NCBI GenBank assembly: GCA_963834015.1
Contig: CAWIAG010000003.1
Span: 62,001 to 126,000, forward strand
DNA length: 64,000 nt
From: FEN-1297 sp963834015
GTDB lineage: Bacteria > Bacteroidota > Ignavibacteria > Ignavibacteriales > Ignavibacteriaceae
Reading direction: 5' to 3'
In this document: positions 36,659 through 43,931 of the stretch, piece after piece
How the letters are laid out: each line of letters begins with the position of its first letter
Position numbering within the stretch: position 1 is the stretch's first letter
The notes under the pieces: model-generated
Told to the model about the DNA's origin: nothing
Databases searched by the model: none
What the model saw: the letters and a program-made list of their open reading frames with translations, nothing else
Program-made: the position numbers and the translations under genes

Positions 36659-37384
36659 TTGAGTACGACAAAAGACTGTGGATGTTCGAAGAAACTTGCA
36701 AATTTTTCAGATGAAGAATTAATTAATCTTGTTGTGAATGAAATCTATGATTTCCTTCAATATGATGCGAAATCAGAAAAACACACTAAAAATACGGGTT
36801 TGCAGTTTCCATTTATTCCTCTTGGTATTTCCAATCGTCATATACACTTAACAGAAGTCACTTTTCATAAACTATTCGGTGACAATGTTGAATTTGAAGT
36901 TATGCGTCCACTATATCAGCCCGGTGAATTTGCCTCTAAGCATACATTAACTATTGTTGGGCCTAAATTACGGAGTATTCCTAATGTAAGAATACTCGGG
37001 CCGTTGAGAAAATACGACCAGGTAGAAGTTTCACTTACTGATGCAATATTCCTGGGTATTAATCCCCCGGTTACAAATTCCGGTTCACTTAATAATGCAG
37101 TTCCCTTAACATTGGTTGGTCCGAATAGTTCTGTATATCTTGAAAAATGTGCAATTATTGCAAACCGGCACATACACATTTCTGAAAAAGATGCAGAAAA
37201 ACATGGGCTTAAAAATGGAGATTTCTGTAAAGTAAAAATTTCCGGTGAAAAAAGCACTGTCTTTGAGAATGTACTTATAAGAACATTTAATAATTGGAAG
37301 CTTCAAATACATTTAGATACCGATGATGCGAATGCTGCAAATGTAAGAGAAGAAACTTTTGTCGAATTTATTGGAAAAATGTAA
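36659..37384 (+). CDS. pduL: Microcompartment phosphotransacylase PduL
   Basis: The 241-residue enzyme starts at a TTG with an AGGAGA ribosome site upstream. It has two PduL beta-barrel halves, each with the zinc-binding NRHIH motif (H61 and H63 in the first; the second near residue 170), plus GPLRKYDQVEVSLTDA. It converts acyl-CoA and phosphate to acyl-phosphate and frees CoA inside the shell. Here the substrate is most likely lactyl-CoA, as in fucose/rhamnose microcompartments. Residues ~17-34 (SDEELINLVVNEIYDFL) form an amphipathic helix before a loose linker, a typical encapsulation peptide. It lies directly after the regulator. Confidence 0.9.
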   Translation: MSTTKDCGCSKKLANFSDEELINLVVNEIYDFLQYDAKSEKHTKNTGLQFPFIPLGISNRHIHLTEVTFHKLFGDNVEFEVMRPLYQPGEFASKHTLTIVGPKLRSIPNVRILGPLRKYDQVEVSLTDAIFLGINPPVTNSGSLNNAVPLTLVGPNSSVYLEKCAIIANRHIHISEKDAEKHGLKNGDFCKVKISGEKSTVFENVLIRTFNNWKLQIHLDTDDANAANVREETFVEFIGKM

Positions 37385-37393
37385 ACATAAAAA

Positions 37394-37684
37394 ATGAAAC
37401 TTGGAAAAGTAATAGGAAATGTTGTTTCAACCAGGAAAGAAGGAAATATAACTGGTTTAAAAATTCTTGTGGTTAGTTATCTTGACGAGAATTTAATCGA
37501 TACAAAGAAAACAGCAGCTTGTATCGATACAGTTAGTGCAGGCGAAGGCGATATTGTATTATTATGCAGTTCCTCCTCTGCACGGATAACTAAAATGACA
37601 AGAAATGTTGCATCGGATAATACGATTGTTGGTATAATAGATGCAATTTCTTCGGGCAGTAAGTATACTTATAAAAAGAATTAA
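37394..37684 (+). CDS. BMC-P pentameric vertex protein (EutN/CcmL family), copy 1
   Basis: The 96-residue protein begins MKLGKVIGNVVSTRKEGNITG and carries the family core LKILVVSYLDE, DTVSAGEGDIVLLCSSSSAR and VGIIDAI. EutN/CcmL/PduN pentamers cap the twelve vertices of the icosahedral shell. It is one of four BMC-P genes in this operon and lies apart from the other three, next to PduL. It starts 9 bases after the PduL stop. Its nearest relative here by eye is the copy at 40384 (VSTQKDEKLKGKKLL, AVDAVQAGEGNFVLL). Confidence 0.9.
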   Translation: MKLGKVIGNVVSTRKEGNITGLKILVVSYLDENLIDTKKTAACIDTVSAGEGDIVLLCSSSSARITKMTRNVASDNTIVGIIDAISSGSKYTYKKN

Positions 37685-37700
37685 CGGGCAGTAGATAAAA

Positions 37701-38018
37701 TTGAAAATAAATATAGAAAAGCTTGTAGAATTAATTACTAACGAAGTTGTAGAGCAGTTAACCCAACTTGGTGTTGAAATAGATTATAGTTCAATAAAGG
37801 AAAGGAAAATTATTTCTGGTAACAACCGGAAAAATTTAAATGAAATAATAAATTTGAAAAATTACAAAACACCTGTCCTTACAATAAATCAACTAAATTC
37901 CCTTGGTGAGGACATTTGGGAAATTGAAGTACCCAGGGGAACAATAATTACCCCGGGTGCACGGGATATAATCAAAAAAAGAAATCTTAGAATAAGCAGT
38001 AATTATAAAACAAATTAA
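37701..38018 (+). CDS. Small microcompartment-associated protein of unknown function
   Basis: The 105-residue protein uses a TTG start; no clear ribosome site is seen. Its N-terminus (INIEKLVELITNEVVEQLT) is an amphipathic helix with the spacing of an encapsulation peptide. A basic linker follows. The C-terminal ~45 residues (WEIEVPRGTIITPGARDIIKKRNLRI) recall the short segment near the N-terminus of EutT-like and some other ethanolamine or propanediol microcompartment proteins. It has no catalytic motif I can name. Its place between the vertex protein and the first shell hexamer suggests a cargo or scaffold role. Confidence 0.65.
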   Translation: MKINIEKLVELITNEVVEQLTQLGVEIDYSSIKERKIISGNNRKNLNEIINLKNYKTPVLTINQLNSLGEDIWEIEVPRGTIITPGARDIIKKRNLRISSNYKTN

Positions 38019-38030
38019 AAGGAGTTAAAA

Positions 38031-38309
38031 ATGTCGCGAGTAGCATTAGGATTTGTTGAGACGCGTGGAAATACAGGCGCAATAAATGCGATAGATGCCA
38101 TGCTTAAAACAGCAAATGTAGAATTTGTAAAGCGAATTGAAATAGGCGGAGCTTACGTTACCGCAATAGTTCGTGGAGAAGTTGGAGCCGTTCGTTCATC
38201 TATTGAGGCAGGTGCGGAAGCCGCCGCAAAAGTTGGCGAATTAGTAAGTACTAATATTATTCCTTCGGCTCACGAAGAAGTTTTTGAATTAATCGGTATA
38301 GAAAGATAG
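38031..38309 (+). CDS. BMC-H hexameric shell protein, copy 1
   Basis: The 92-residue single-domain shell protein follows an AAGGAGTT ribosome site. It shows ALGFVETRGNTGAINAIDAMLKTANV, the pore strand EIGGAYVTAIVRGEV and the helix VRSSIEAGAEAAAKVGELV. Hexamers tile the facets of the shell. The central pore loop reads G39-G40-A41, different from both other BMC-H copies here, so its pore should pass different solutes. It is the first of a pair separated by 11 bases. Confidence 0.93.
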   Translation: MSRVALGFVETRGNTGAINAIDAMLKTANVEFVKRIEIGGAYVTAIVRGEVGAVRSSIEAGAEAAAKVGELVSTNIIPSAHEEVFELIGIER

Positions 38310-38320
38310 GAGGATTGAAA

Positions 38321-38626
38321 ATGGTTGATGCATTAGGAATTATAGAAACAATTGGGTTTACTGCAGCCATCCAGGCAGCAGATGCCGCAGTAAAATCTGC
38401 TAATATTAAGCTTGGAAAATGGATCAAAGTTGGCGGCGGAAGAGTATGTATTGTAATCCGCGGAGATGTTGCAGCAGTTAAAGCTGCCGTAGATGCAGGT
38501 GTTCAGGCTGCTTCAAGTATCGGCAATGTAGCTTCCGAACTTGTTATTCCTCGTCCGGCTGATAAACTTATTCCAAAATTTCCAATTGAACCTTTAAAAG
38601 CTGAAAAAAAATCGACTAAAGGATAG
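38321..38626 (+). CDS. BMC-H hexameric shell protein, copy 2
   Basis: I start at the ATG at 38321, seven bases after a perfect AGGAGG, rather than an in-frame TTG at 38315 that nearly abuts that site. The 101-residue protein reads MVDALGIIETIGFTAAIQAADAAVKSANI, then the pore strand VGGGRVCIVIRGDV and DAGVQAASSIGNVASELVIPRP. The pore loop is G38-G39-G40. A charged C-terminal tail (IPKFPIEPLKAEKKSTKG) extends beyond the usual hexamer end and could face the lumen or the cytosol. Confidence 0.93.
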   Translation: MVDALGIIETIGFTAAIQAADAAVKSANIKLGKWIKVGGGRVCIVIRGDVAAVKAAVDAGVQAASSIGNVASELVIPRPADKLIPKFPIEPLKAEKKSTKG

Positions 38627-38629
38627 AGG

Positions 38630-40063
38630 ATGAACGTGAATATAAATAATGATCAATTAGAAGAGTTAGTCCATAAAGTTGTAAGGCAGATTATTACTCA
38701 AACGGAAAGCTCCGGTACATCTTCAGTTAATTCTGATAAAGGTGACTGGGGAGTGTTTGATGATATGAATGATGCAGTTGAGGCTGCATACGAAGCTTTT
38801 CAATTGTTTGGCCAACGTAGCCTTCAATGCAGAAAAAAGATAACAGATGCAGTCCGCCAGATGGCCCTGGATCATAAAGAAGAACTTGCAAAGATGACTG
38901 TTGAAGAAACCAGGATGGGACGGGTTGAGCACAAAATTTCCAAGTTTATCAATGCTTCAAAAAACAGCCCGGGAATAGAATACCTTCAACCGCAGGCTTG
39001 GTCTGGTAAAAACGGGCTTGCTCTTGATGTTTATTCGCCATTTGGAGTTATCGGAAATATTACTCCAAGCACGCATCCCGGCCCTACAATGATAAACAAT
39101 ATTATTATACAGCTATGCGCAGGTAATACAATAGCCTTTAATCCGCATCCGTCAGCAAAAAAAGTAAATGCCAGAATTATTCAGCTTGCCAATAAATATA
39201 TGGTAGAAGCCGGAGCCCCTAAAAATTGTGTTACTTGTGTAGCTCAGCCGACTATGGAAACTGCAAAGGTTCTGTTCGGGCATGAAAAAGTAGCCATGCT
39301 CTCGGTAACAGGAGGTCCTGTAATGGTAGATATGGCATTGGAATATCCTAAAAAAGTTATTGCAGCAGGACCTGGTAATCCGCCTGTGCTTGTTGATGAA
39401 ACTGCCGACTTAGCATTAGCGGCTGTTGAGATTACCCGGAGCGCCAGCTATGATAATAATATACTTTGTATTGCTGAAAAAGAAATATTTGTTGTTGAAT
39501 CTGTATTCGATGAATTTATGAAAGAGATGGAAAAAGCCGGTAATGTCAGGCTGTCAACAACCCAAATGGATCAATTAGGTTCCAAGGCATTACAACTTTC
39601 CGGCAAGCATTGGTTAATTGGACGTGATTATGTTGGAAGAAATGCAAATGTCCTGGCAAAAGCAATAGGCATGGAATTATCTGAAGAGGTACCGTTGCTA
39701 TTTGGTGAAACAGATCGTTTTCATCCATGGGTAGTTGCCGAACAAATGACTAGCTGTATTCCCGTTATCAGGGTAAAAGACTTTGAAGAAGGTGTACAGG
39801 CATCTCTAAAAGCAGAGCATGGGTTTAAACACACTGCAAGTATTTTCACAAAAGATATGGTTCGTGCCACAAAATTTACCAGGGTACTGGACTGTGATGT
39901 ACATACGATAAACGGTGGTACTTTACGCGGAAACGGCGGAGATCTTGGAGAAGGCTATTTCTCACATACAATTGCTACACCAACCGGGGAAGGTATTTGT
40001 ACACCGTTACATTTTGTTCGTAAGCGCCGGGTAATGACTTATGGTGCGTTAAGATTTGCATAA
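38630..40063 (+). CDS. pduP: CoA-acylating aldehyde dehydrogenase of the microcompartment (PduP-like)
   Basis: The 477-residue enzyme oxidises an aldehyde (here probably L-lactaldehyde) to acyl-CoA with NAD+. The N-terminal helix NNDQLEELVHKVVRQII (about 6-22), followed by a Ser/Thr-rich linker, is an encapsulation peptide as in PduP. The Rossmann and catalytic domains follow: IGNITPSTHPGPTMINN, FNPHPSAKK, MLSVTGGPVMV and ASYDNNILCIAEK with the catalytic C280. The end shows TINGGTLRGNGGDLGEGYFSHT. It has the usual length of the PduP/EutE group. It starts two bases after the shell gene upstream and uses a GAGG site. It is the core oxidation step of the pathway. Confidence 0.92.
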   Translation: MNVNINNDQLEELVHKVVRQIITQTESSGTSSVNSDKGDWGVFDDMNDAVEAAYEAFQLFGQRSLQCRKKITDAVRQMALDHKEELAKMTVEETRMGRVEHKISKFINASKNSPGIEYLQPQAWSGKNGLALDVYSPFGVIGNITPSTHPGPTMINNIIIQLCAGNTIAFNPHPSAKKVNARIIQLANKYMVEAGAPKNCVTCVAQPTMETAKVLFGHEKVAMLSVTGGPVMVDMALEYPKKVIAAGPGNPPVLVDETADLALAAVEITRSASYDNNILCIAEKEIFVVESVFDEFMKEMEKAGNVRLSTTQMDQLGSKALQLSGKHWLIGRDYVGRNANVLAKAIGMELSEEVPLLFGETDRFHPWVVAEQMTSCIPVIRVKDFEEGVQASLKAEHGFKHTASIFTKDMVRATKFTRVLDCDVHTINGGTLRGNGGDLGEGYFSHTIATPTGEGICTPLHFVRKRRVMTYGALRFA

Positions 40064-40095
40064 AAAATATTTAAAATAAAATAAGGAAAAATAAA

Positions 40096-40371
40096 ATGGC
40101 CGTTAAAAATGCAATTGGAATTCTTGAGACAAAAGGATTTGCACCGCTAATTCAGGGTGCGGACACTGCAATAAAAGCAGCAAATGTTGAACTAATTGAA
40201 TGGCGCCAGGTTGGTAGTGGTTATGTATCATTTACAGTGGAAGGTGATGTATCTGCTGTTTCTTCTGCAATTGAAGCAGGAGCCGAAGCAGCATCAAAAA
40301 TTGGCGAAGTTGTATCACAATTAGTTATTCCGCGTCCGGTTGATGACTTGGATTCGACATTTAACAGATAG
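40096..40371 (+). CDS. BMC-H hexameric shell protein, copy 3
   Basis: The 91-residue protein starts after AAGGAAAAATAAA. Its sequence MAVKNAIGILETKGFAPLIQGADTAIKAANV and IEAGAEAASKIGEVVSQLVIPRPVDDLD is PduA-like. The pore loop is G40-S41-G42, the same kind as the PduA pore that admits propanediol-size molecules. The two other BMC-H copies have GGA and GGG loops, so this may be the entry pore for the phosphorylated sugar or aldehyde. It begins the second shell block. Confidence 0.93.
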   Translation: MAVKNAIGILETKGFAPLIQGADTAIKAANVELIEWRQVGSGYVSFTVEGDVSAVSSAIEAGAEAASKIGEVVSQLVIPRPVDDLDSTFNR

Positions 40372-40383
40372 TCTGAAAATAAA

Positions 40384-40665
40384 ATGATATTTGCAAAAGT
40401 AATTGGAACAATAGTTTCGACACAGAAAGATGAGAAGCTTAAAGGTAAGAAACTTCTTTTATGTAAAGAAGTTGACCATGAAGGCAAGCCTTTAAAAACT
40501 TATCACGTAGCTGTTGACGCAGTTCAGGCCGGTGAAGGTAATTTTGTTCTGCTTTCTTACGGTTCATCTGCCCGTATGACTGAATCGACCAAGGATGCAC
40601 CTATTGATGCGGCTGTTATAGCTATAATAGATGATGTTCAAATATTACATACGGTTAAAAGTTAA
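40384..40665 (+). CDS. BMC-P pentameric vertex protein, copy 2
   Basis: The 93-residue EutN/CcmL protein begins MIFAKVIGTIVSTQKDEKLKGKKLLL and continues VAVDAVQAGEGNFVLLSYGSSARM to AVIAIIDDV. It is 12 bases after copy 3 of BMC-H and 2 bases before the next vertex gene. Its sequence is close to the copy at 37394. Pentamers of this class close the shell vertices; several types can mix in one shell. Confidence 0.9.
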   Translation: MIFAKVIGTIVSTQKDEKLKGKKLLLCKEVDHEGKPLKTYHVAVDAVQAGEGNFVLLSYGSSARMTESTKDAPIDAAVIAIIDDVQILHTVKS

Positions 40666-40667
40666 TT

Positions 40668-40931
40668 ATGAAACTTGGAGTAATTACGGGCGTTATCTGG
40701 GCATCAAAAAAAGTGAAAGAACTGGATGGATGCAGAATGTTTATTGTTCAGCCTGTTGCCGCAAATGGTAGTAAAACAGAATTGCCTCTTGTTGCGGCTG
40801 ATCCAAAAAATATCGGATCCGCCGGGGACAAGGTTGTGTATGTTACGAGTACTGATGCGGCCCAGGCATTCGATTCCGGATTTGCACCTGTTAATGCAAG
40901 TATTGTTGCCCTGGTAGATGGGATTGCATAA
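40668..40931 (+). CDS. BMC-P pentameric vertex protein, copy 3
   Basis: The 87-residue protein reads MKLGVITGVIWASKKVKELDG, IVQPVAANGSKTELPLVAADPKNIGSAGDKV and ASIVALVDGIA. The two-residue loop VAAD in place of the usual AVD-x-V-G and the weak central GAGxGD signature mark it as a divergent copy. Its stop codon overlaps the next start by one base (TAATG), so the two are translationally coupled. Confidence 0.87.
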   Translation: MKLGVITGVIWASKKVKELDGCRMFIVQPVAANGSKTELPLVAADPKNIGSAGDKVVYVTSTDAAQAFDSGFAPVNASIVALVDGIA

Positions 40932-41206
40932 TGTTTTTAGCGCGTGTTGTAAATAAAGTAATATTAACCGAAAAGCACAGCGCTTATTACGGAAAGATTG
41001 TGTTTGTTGTGCAGCCGGTTCTACCAGATGGCAAACCAGATGGCAATGAATGGGTGGCAATTGATTATGTAGGAGCAGGAATAGGTGATATTGTGGTTTG
41101 CGGCGGAGCGCCGGGTGTAGCAAGATTTTTATTTAACCTTGAATTAGCTCCTATAAGAACGTTAATAATGGCGATAGTTGATAAAGTTGATTACAGAGAT
41201 ATTTAA
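40931..41206 (+). CDS. BMC-P pentameric vertex protein, copy 4
   Basis: The 91-residue protein reads MFLARVVNKVILTEKHSAYYGKIVFVVQPV, EWVAIDYVGAGIGDIVVCGGAPGVARFLF and LIMAIVDKVD. It keeps the family GAGxGD turn. It overlaps the previous vertex gene by one base and lies just before the PduS-like gene. With the other three it gives the operon four vertex proteins, a number typical of the fucose/rhamnose-type loci. Confidence 0.9.
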   Translation: MFLARVVNKVILTEKHSAYYGKIVFVVQPVLPDGKPDGNEWVAIDYVGAGIGDIVVCGGAPGVARFLFNLELAPIRTLIMAIVDKVDYRDI

Positions 41207-41221
41207 TTTAAAAGTATTTTG

Positions 41222-42520
41222 ATGACACTAAAAGAAATTGAAAGTTTAGGAGTAATCGGCGCAGGCGGAGCCGGATTTCCGACTCACGTAAAACTGAATT
41301 CAAAACCCGATACGATTATAATGAACGCTGCTGAATGCGAGCCGCTACTTCATAAAGATATGGAATTATTGCATCATTACTCAGATACTGTTTTAAAAGG
41401 TTTCAGGACAGTAATGCAAATTACCGGTGCAAAAGAAGGCATTATCGGTATTAAGAATAAACATCCTGAAGAGATAGAAATTCTGAAGCAAAAAATAAAA
41501 GATGATATAAAAATAATAGAGATTGATGATGTTTATCCGGCAGGCGATGAAGTAACTTTGATTTATATGACCACACAACGAATCGTTCAACCCGGAGCAT
41601 TGCCGATATCGGTTGGATGTGTTGTCCAAAATGTTGAAACATTATTTAACATAGGAATCAGCAAACCTGTTGCTGATAAGTTTATTTCTGTTGCCGGGGC
41701 TGTCCAGGATCCTGCTACAGTAAAAGTACCTGTGGGCACTACTTTTGCAGAGGTACTTTCAAAATTTAATATCACGGCGCCTGAGTATGTTGTCAGGTCA
41801 GGCGGTCTAATGATGGGGATATTAGAAGATGATTTAAATAAAACTGTTTCGAAACGTACAGGAGCTTTAATTGTACTACCGACAGACCACCATTGCGTTA
41901 CAATGTACCGGAGATTTGCAACCGAACATGATACGGACAGAATAGCTAAAGCCGGATGCGACCAGTGTTACTTCTGTACGGAATTTTGTCCAAGGTACTT
42001 ATTAGGTCAGCCGGTTAGGCCTGAAACCGCTATGCGAAACCGCATGTTTACGCGTGAAGATTCTCCAATGATTTTCCCGGGAAACTTTTCCTGCTGCGAA
42101 TGTAATCTTTGCACTATGTATGCCTGCCCGGAAGGATTGGATCCGAGGGGTGCAACAGTAATAGAAAAACATTTATTCCGTCAGCAAAACTTGAAATGGA
42201 CGGGCGCAGAGATTTCTGTTCATCCTATGTATGATTATAGAAAAGTACCTACGCAAAAACTTATGCAGAGGCTGGATGTTTTAATGTTCAGGAATGAAGG
42301 GCCTTTAAAAGATTTATATATAAACCCCGAAATTGTGCGTATACCTTTAAACCAGCATACCGGGTCCCCTGCTGAAGCAATTGTTAAAGTGGGGACCGCT
42401 GTAAAAAAATACGATTTAATAGGCAAAATTTCCGGTAATATATCAAGCAATGTTCATGCTTCTATAGATGGTGTTGTAAAGAAAATTTCAAAAGAAGAAA
42501 TAATTATTCAGAGGAATTGA
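41222..42520 (+). CDS. pduS: PduS/RnfC-like flavin and iron-sulfur oxidoreductase of the microcompartment
   Basis: The start is probably the ATG at 41222, preceded in frame by a TTG at 41219. The 432-residue protein has the NADH/FMN-binding entry GVIGAGGAGFPTHVKL and NAAECEPLLHKDMELL. A SLBB-type middle (VVQNVETLFNIG) follows, then two ferredoxin-like cysteine groups: C246-x2-C249-x2-C252-x3-C256 and C291, C294, C297, C302. A C-terminal barrel-sandwich domain resembles RnfC. PduS reduces cobalamin in propanediol microcompartments. Here no B12-dependent dehydratase is present, so electron export or NAD+ recycling through the adjacent PduT-like shell protein is likelier. It overlaps that gene by one base. 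Confidence 0.85.
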   Translation: MTLKEIESLGVIGAGGAGFPTHVKLNSKPDTIIMNAAECEPLLHKDMELLHHYSDTVLKGFRTVMQITGAKEGIIGIKNKHPEEIEILKQKIKDDIKIIEIDDVYPAGDEVTLIYMTTQRIVQPGALPISVGCVVQNVETLFNIGISKPVADKFISVAGAVQDPATVKVPVGTTFAEVLSKFNITAPEYVVRSGGLMMGILEDDLNKTVSKRTGALIVLPTDHHCVTMYRRFATEHDTDRIAKAGCDQCYFCTEFCPRYLLGQPVRPETAMRNRMFTREDSPMIFPGNFSCCECNLCTMYACPEGLDPRGATVIEKHLFRQQNLKWTGAEISVHPMYDYRKVPTQKLMQRLDVLMFRNEGPLKDLYINPEIVRIPLNQHTGSPAEAIVKVGTAVKKYDLIGKISGNISSNVHASIDGVVKKISKEEIIIQRN

Positions 42521-43089
42521 TGGAAACAAGGAATGCAATTGGAGTAATTGAACTAGCAAGTATTTATAAGGGATTCCAGGTCCAGGATGAAGTATTAAAA
42601 TCATCAAATGTTGAAAAACTTGTTGCACGTACTATATGCTCCGGAAAGTATTTTATGGTAATTCGCGGCGATGTTGCAAACGTTGAAAATGCAATTAATG
42701 TTGCTCGCGAAGTAGGAGGTTTTTCTGTAGTAAACCTTACAACAATACCCAATATCGATCCCCGCGTTTTCCCCGCAATTGCAGGAACAACCACAATACA
42801 AATTGACACCGGCAAAAAAGTGGGTGCATTATTAGTGATTGAAACATTTTCTGTTGTATCTGCAATTAAAGCAGCAGATTATGCCGTTAAAGAAGCCGAT
42901 CTGGAAATTATAAGAGTTCATGTAGCAATGGCTGTCGGCGGAAAAGGATTTGTGGTTATTGCCGGAGATATTGCAGCCTTGGAAGCAGCCGTGAAACCTG
43001 CTATAGAATATATAAAACAGGACGGAATGCTTGCTGGTTATGTAATTATTAAAAACCCGCATAAAGAATTATTAAAAGAATTAATCTAA
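42520..43089 (+). CDS. pduT: BMC-T tandem-domain trimeric shell protein, PduT-like
   Basis: The ATG at 42520 overlaps the PduS stop (TGATG) and follows GAGGAA; an in-frame TTG just before is less likely. The 189-residue protein has two BMC domains: NAIGVIELASIYKGFQVQDEV and KVGALLVIETFSVVSAIKAADYAV. In the first, C40 in TICSGKYFMVIRGD matches the pore cysteine that binds an iron-sulfur cluster in PduT trimers. PduT and PduS are thought to pass electrons across the shell. The gene order pduS-pduT supports that pairing. Confidence 0.88.
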   Translation: METRNAIGVIELASIYKGFQVQDEVLKSSNVEKLVARTICSGKYFMVIRGDVANVENAINVAREVGGFSVVNLTTIPNIDPRVFPAIAGTTTIQIDTGKKVGALLVIETFSVVSAIKAADYAVKEADLEIIRVHVAMAVGGKGFVVIAGDIAALEAAVKPAIEYIKQDGMLAGYVIIKNPHKELLKELI

Positions 43090-43105
43090 CACAGGAGTAA
43101 GAATA

Positions 43106-43900
43106 ATGAATAGTGAATTTGAACTAAAAAAACAAATTATTGAAATTGGGAGGAGAATTTGGATACGCGGATATGTTGCTTCCAATGACGGCAACATAAC
43201 TGTAAAGTTAAACGACGAAGAATTGCTGACTACTCCGCACGGCGTAACTAAAGGTTTTATGAACCTTGATATGATAATTAAGGTTGACAAAAAAGGTAAA
43301 GTAATTTCAGGAAATTCGAAGTACAATCCGTCAAGCGAAGTTAAGATGCATCTGGAAGTATACAAAGAACGTCCGGATATTAAATCTGTTGTGCATGCCC
43401 ATCCTCCTTATGCGACCAGTTTTGCGGTTGCGGGTATACCATTAAATAAATGTGTGCTTCCGGAAGCAATTCTTGTTATCGGAGCTGTGCCTACAGCTGT
43501 TTACGGGTTACCTTCAACGATGGAAATTCCGGATTCAATTCGTGAACACATAAAGAATTCCGATGCTATTTTATTAGCCAATCATGGATCTTTAACGCTT
43601 GGAACCGATCTTTTGGACGCTTATCATAAACTGGAAACTTTGGAACATACGGCGAGTATTGTATGGAAGGCTTTACAATTGGGTAATCTTAATGTTTTGC
43701 CTGAGTATGAAAGAGAACGATTACTTGGTTTACGGGAAAAATTTAATTTACCGGGTCGTGTTGCTACATGCGATGCAACCCCAATGCCGAGTTCAACAAA
43801 TTCTGCCGGGGAAAATTCAAGTGCTGATAGCCCCGGGATAAATGAACAAATGATTAGAGAAATTGCCGAAAAAGTGATTTCAAAAATCAAAAAAGGGTAA
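43106..43900 (+). CDS. Class II aldolase for fuculose/rhamnulose-1-phosphate, with encapsulation tail
   Basis: The 264-residue enzyme follows an AGGAGTAAGAAT ribosome site. It is of the FucA/AraD zinc class: the SNDGNITVKL phosphate loop (S26-N30 region), E78 in SSEVKMHLEVY, zinc ligands H97 and H99 (VVHAHPPYA) and H160 (LLANHGSL). It cleaves fuculose-1-phosphate or rhamnulose-1-phosphate to DHAP and L-lactaldehyde. After the fold ends near residue 215 there is a Ser/Thr/Asn-rich linker and a C-terminal helix, NEQMIREIAEKVISKIKKG, a typical encapsulation peptide as in PVM-type microcompartments. The adjacent rhamnulokinase favours rhamnulose-1-phosphate. Confidence 0.9.
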   Translation: MNSEFELKKQIIEIGRRIWIRGYVASNDGNITVKLNDEELLTTPHGVTKGFMNLDMIIKVDKKGKVISGNSKYNPSSEVKMHLEVYKERPDIKSVVHAHPPYATSFAVAGIPLNKCVLPEAILVIGAVPTAVYGLPSTMEIPDSIREHIKNSDAILLANHGSLTLGTDLLDAYHKLETLEHTASIVWKALQLGNLNVLPEYERERLLGLREKFNLPGRVATCDATPMPSSTNSAGENSSADSPGINEQMIREIAEKVISKIKKG

Positions 43901-43931
43901 AATCTGTTTTTAACTGTTGCTGAATTGAATA

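Noticed and set aside
40704..41123. Minus-strand open frame of 139 codons across two vertex-protein genes
   Set aside because: Both sense-strand genes are clear BMC-P proteins with translational coupling; the antisense frame is incidental.
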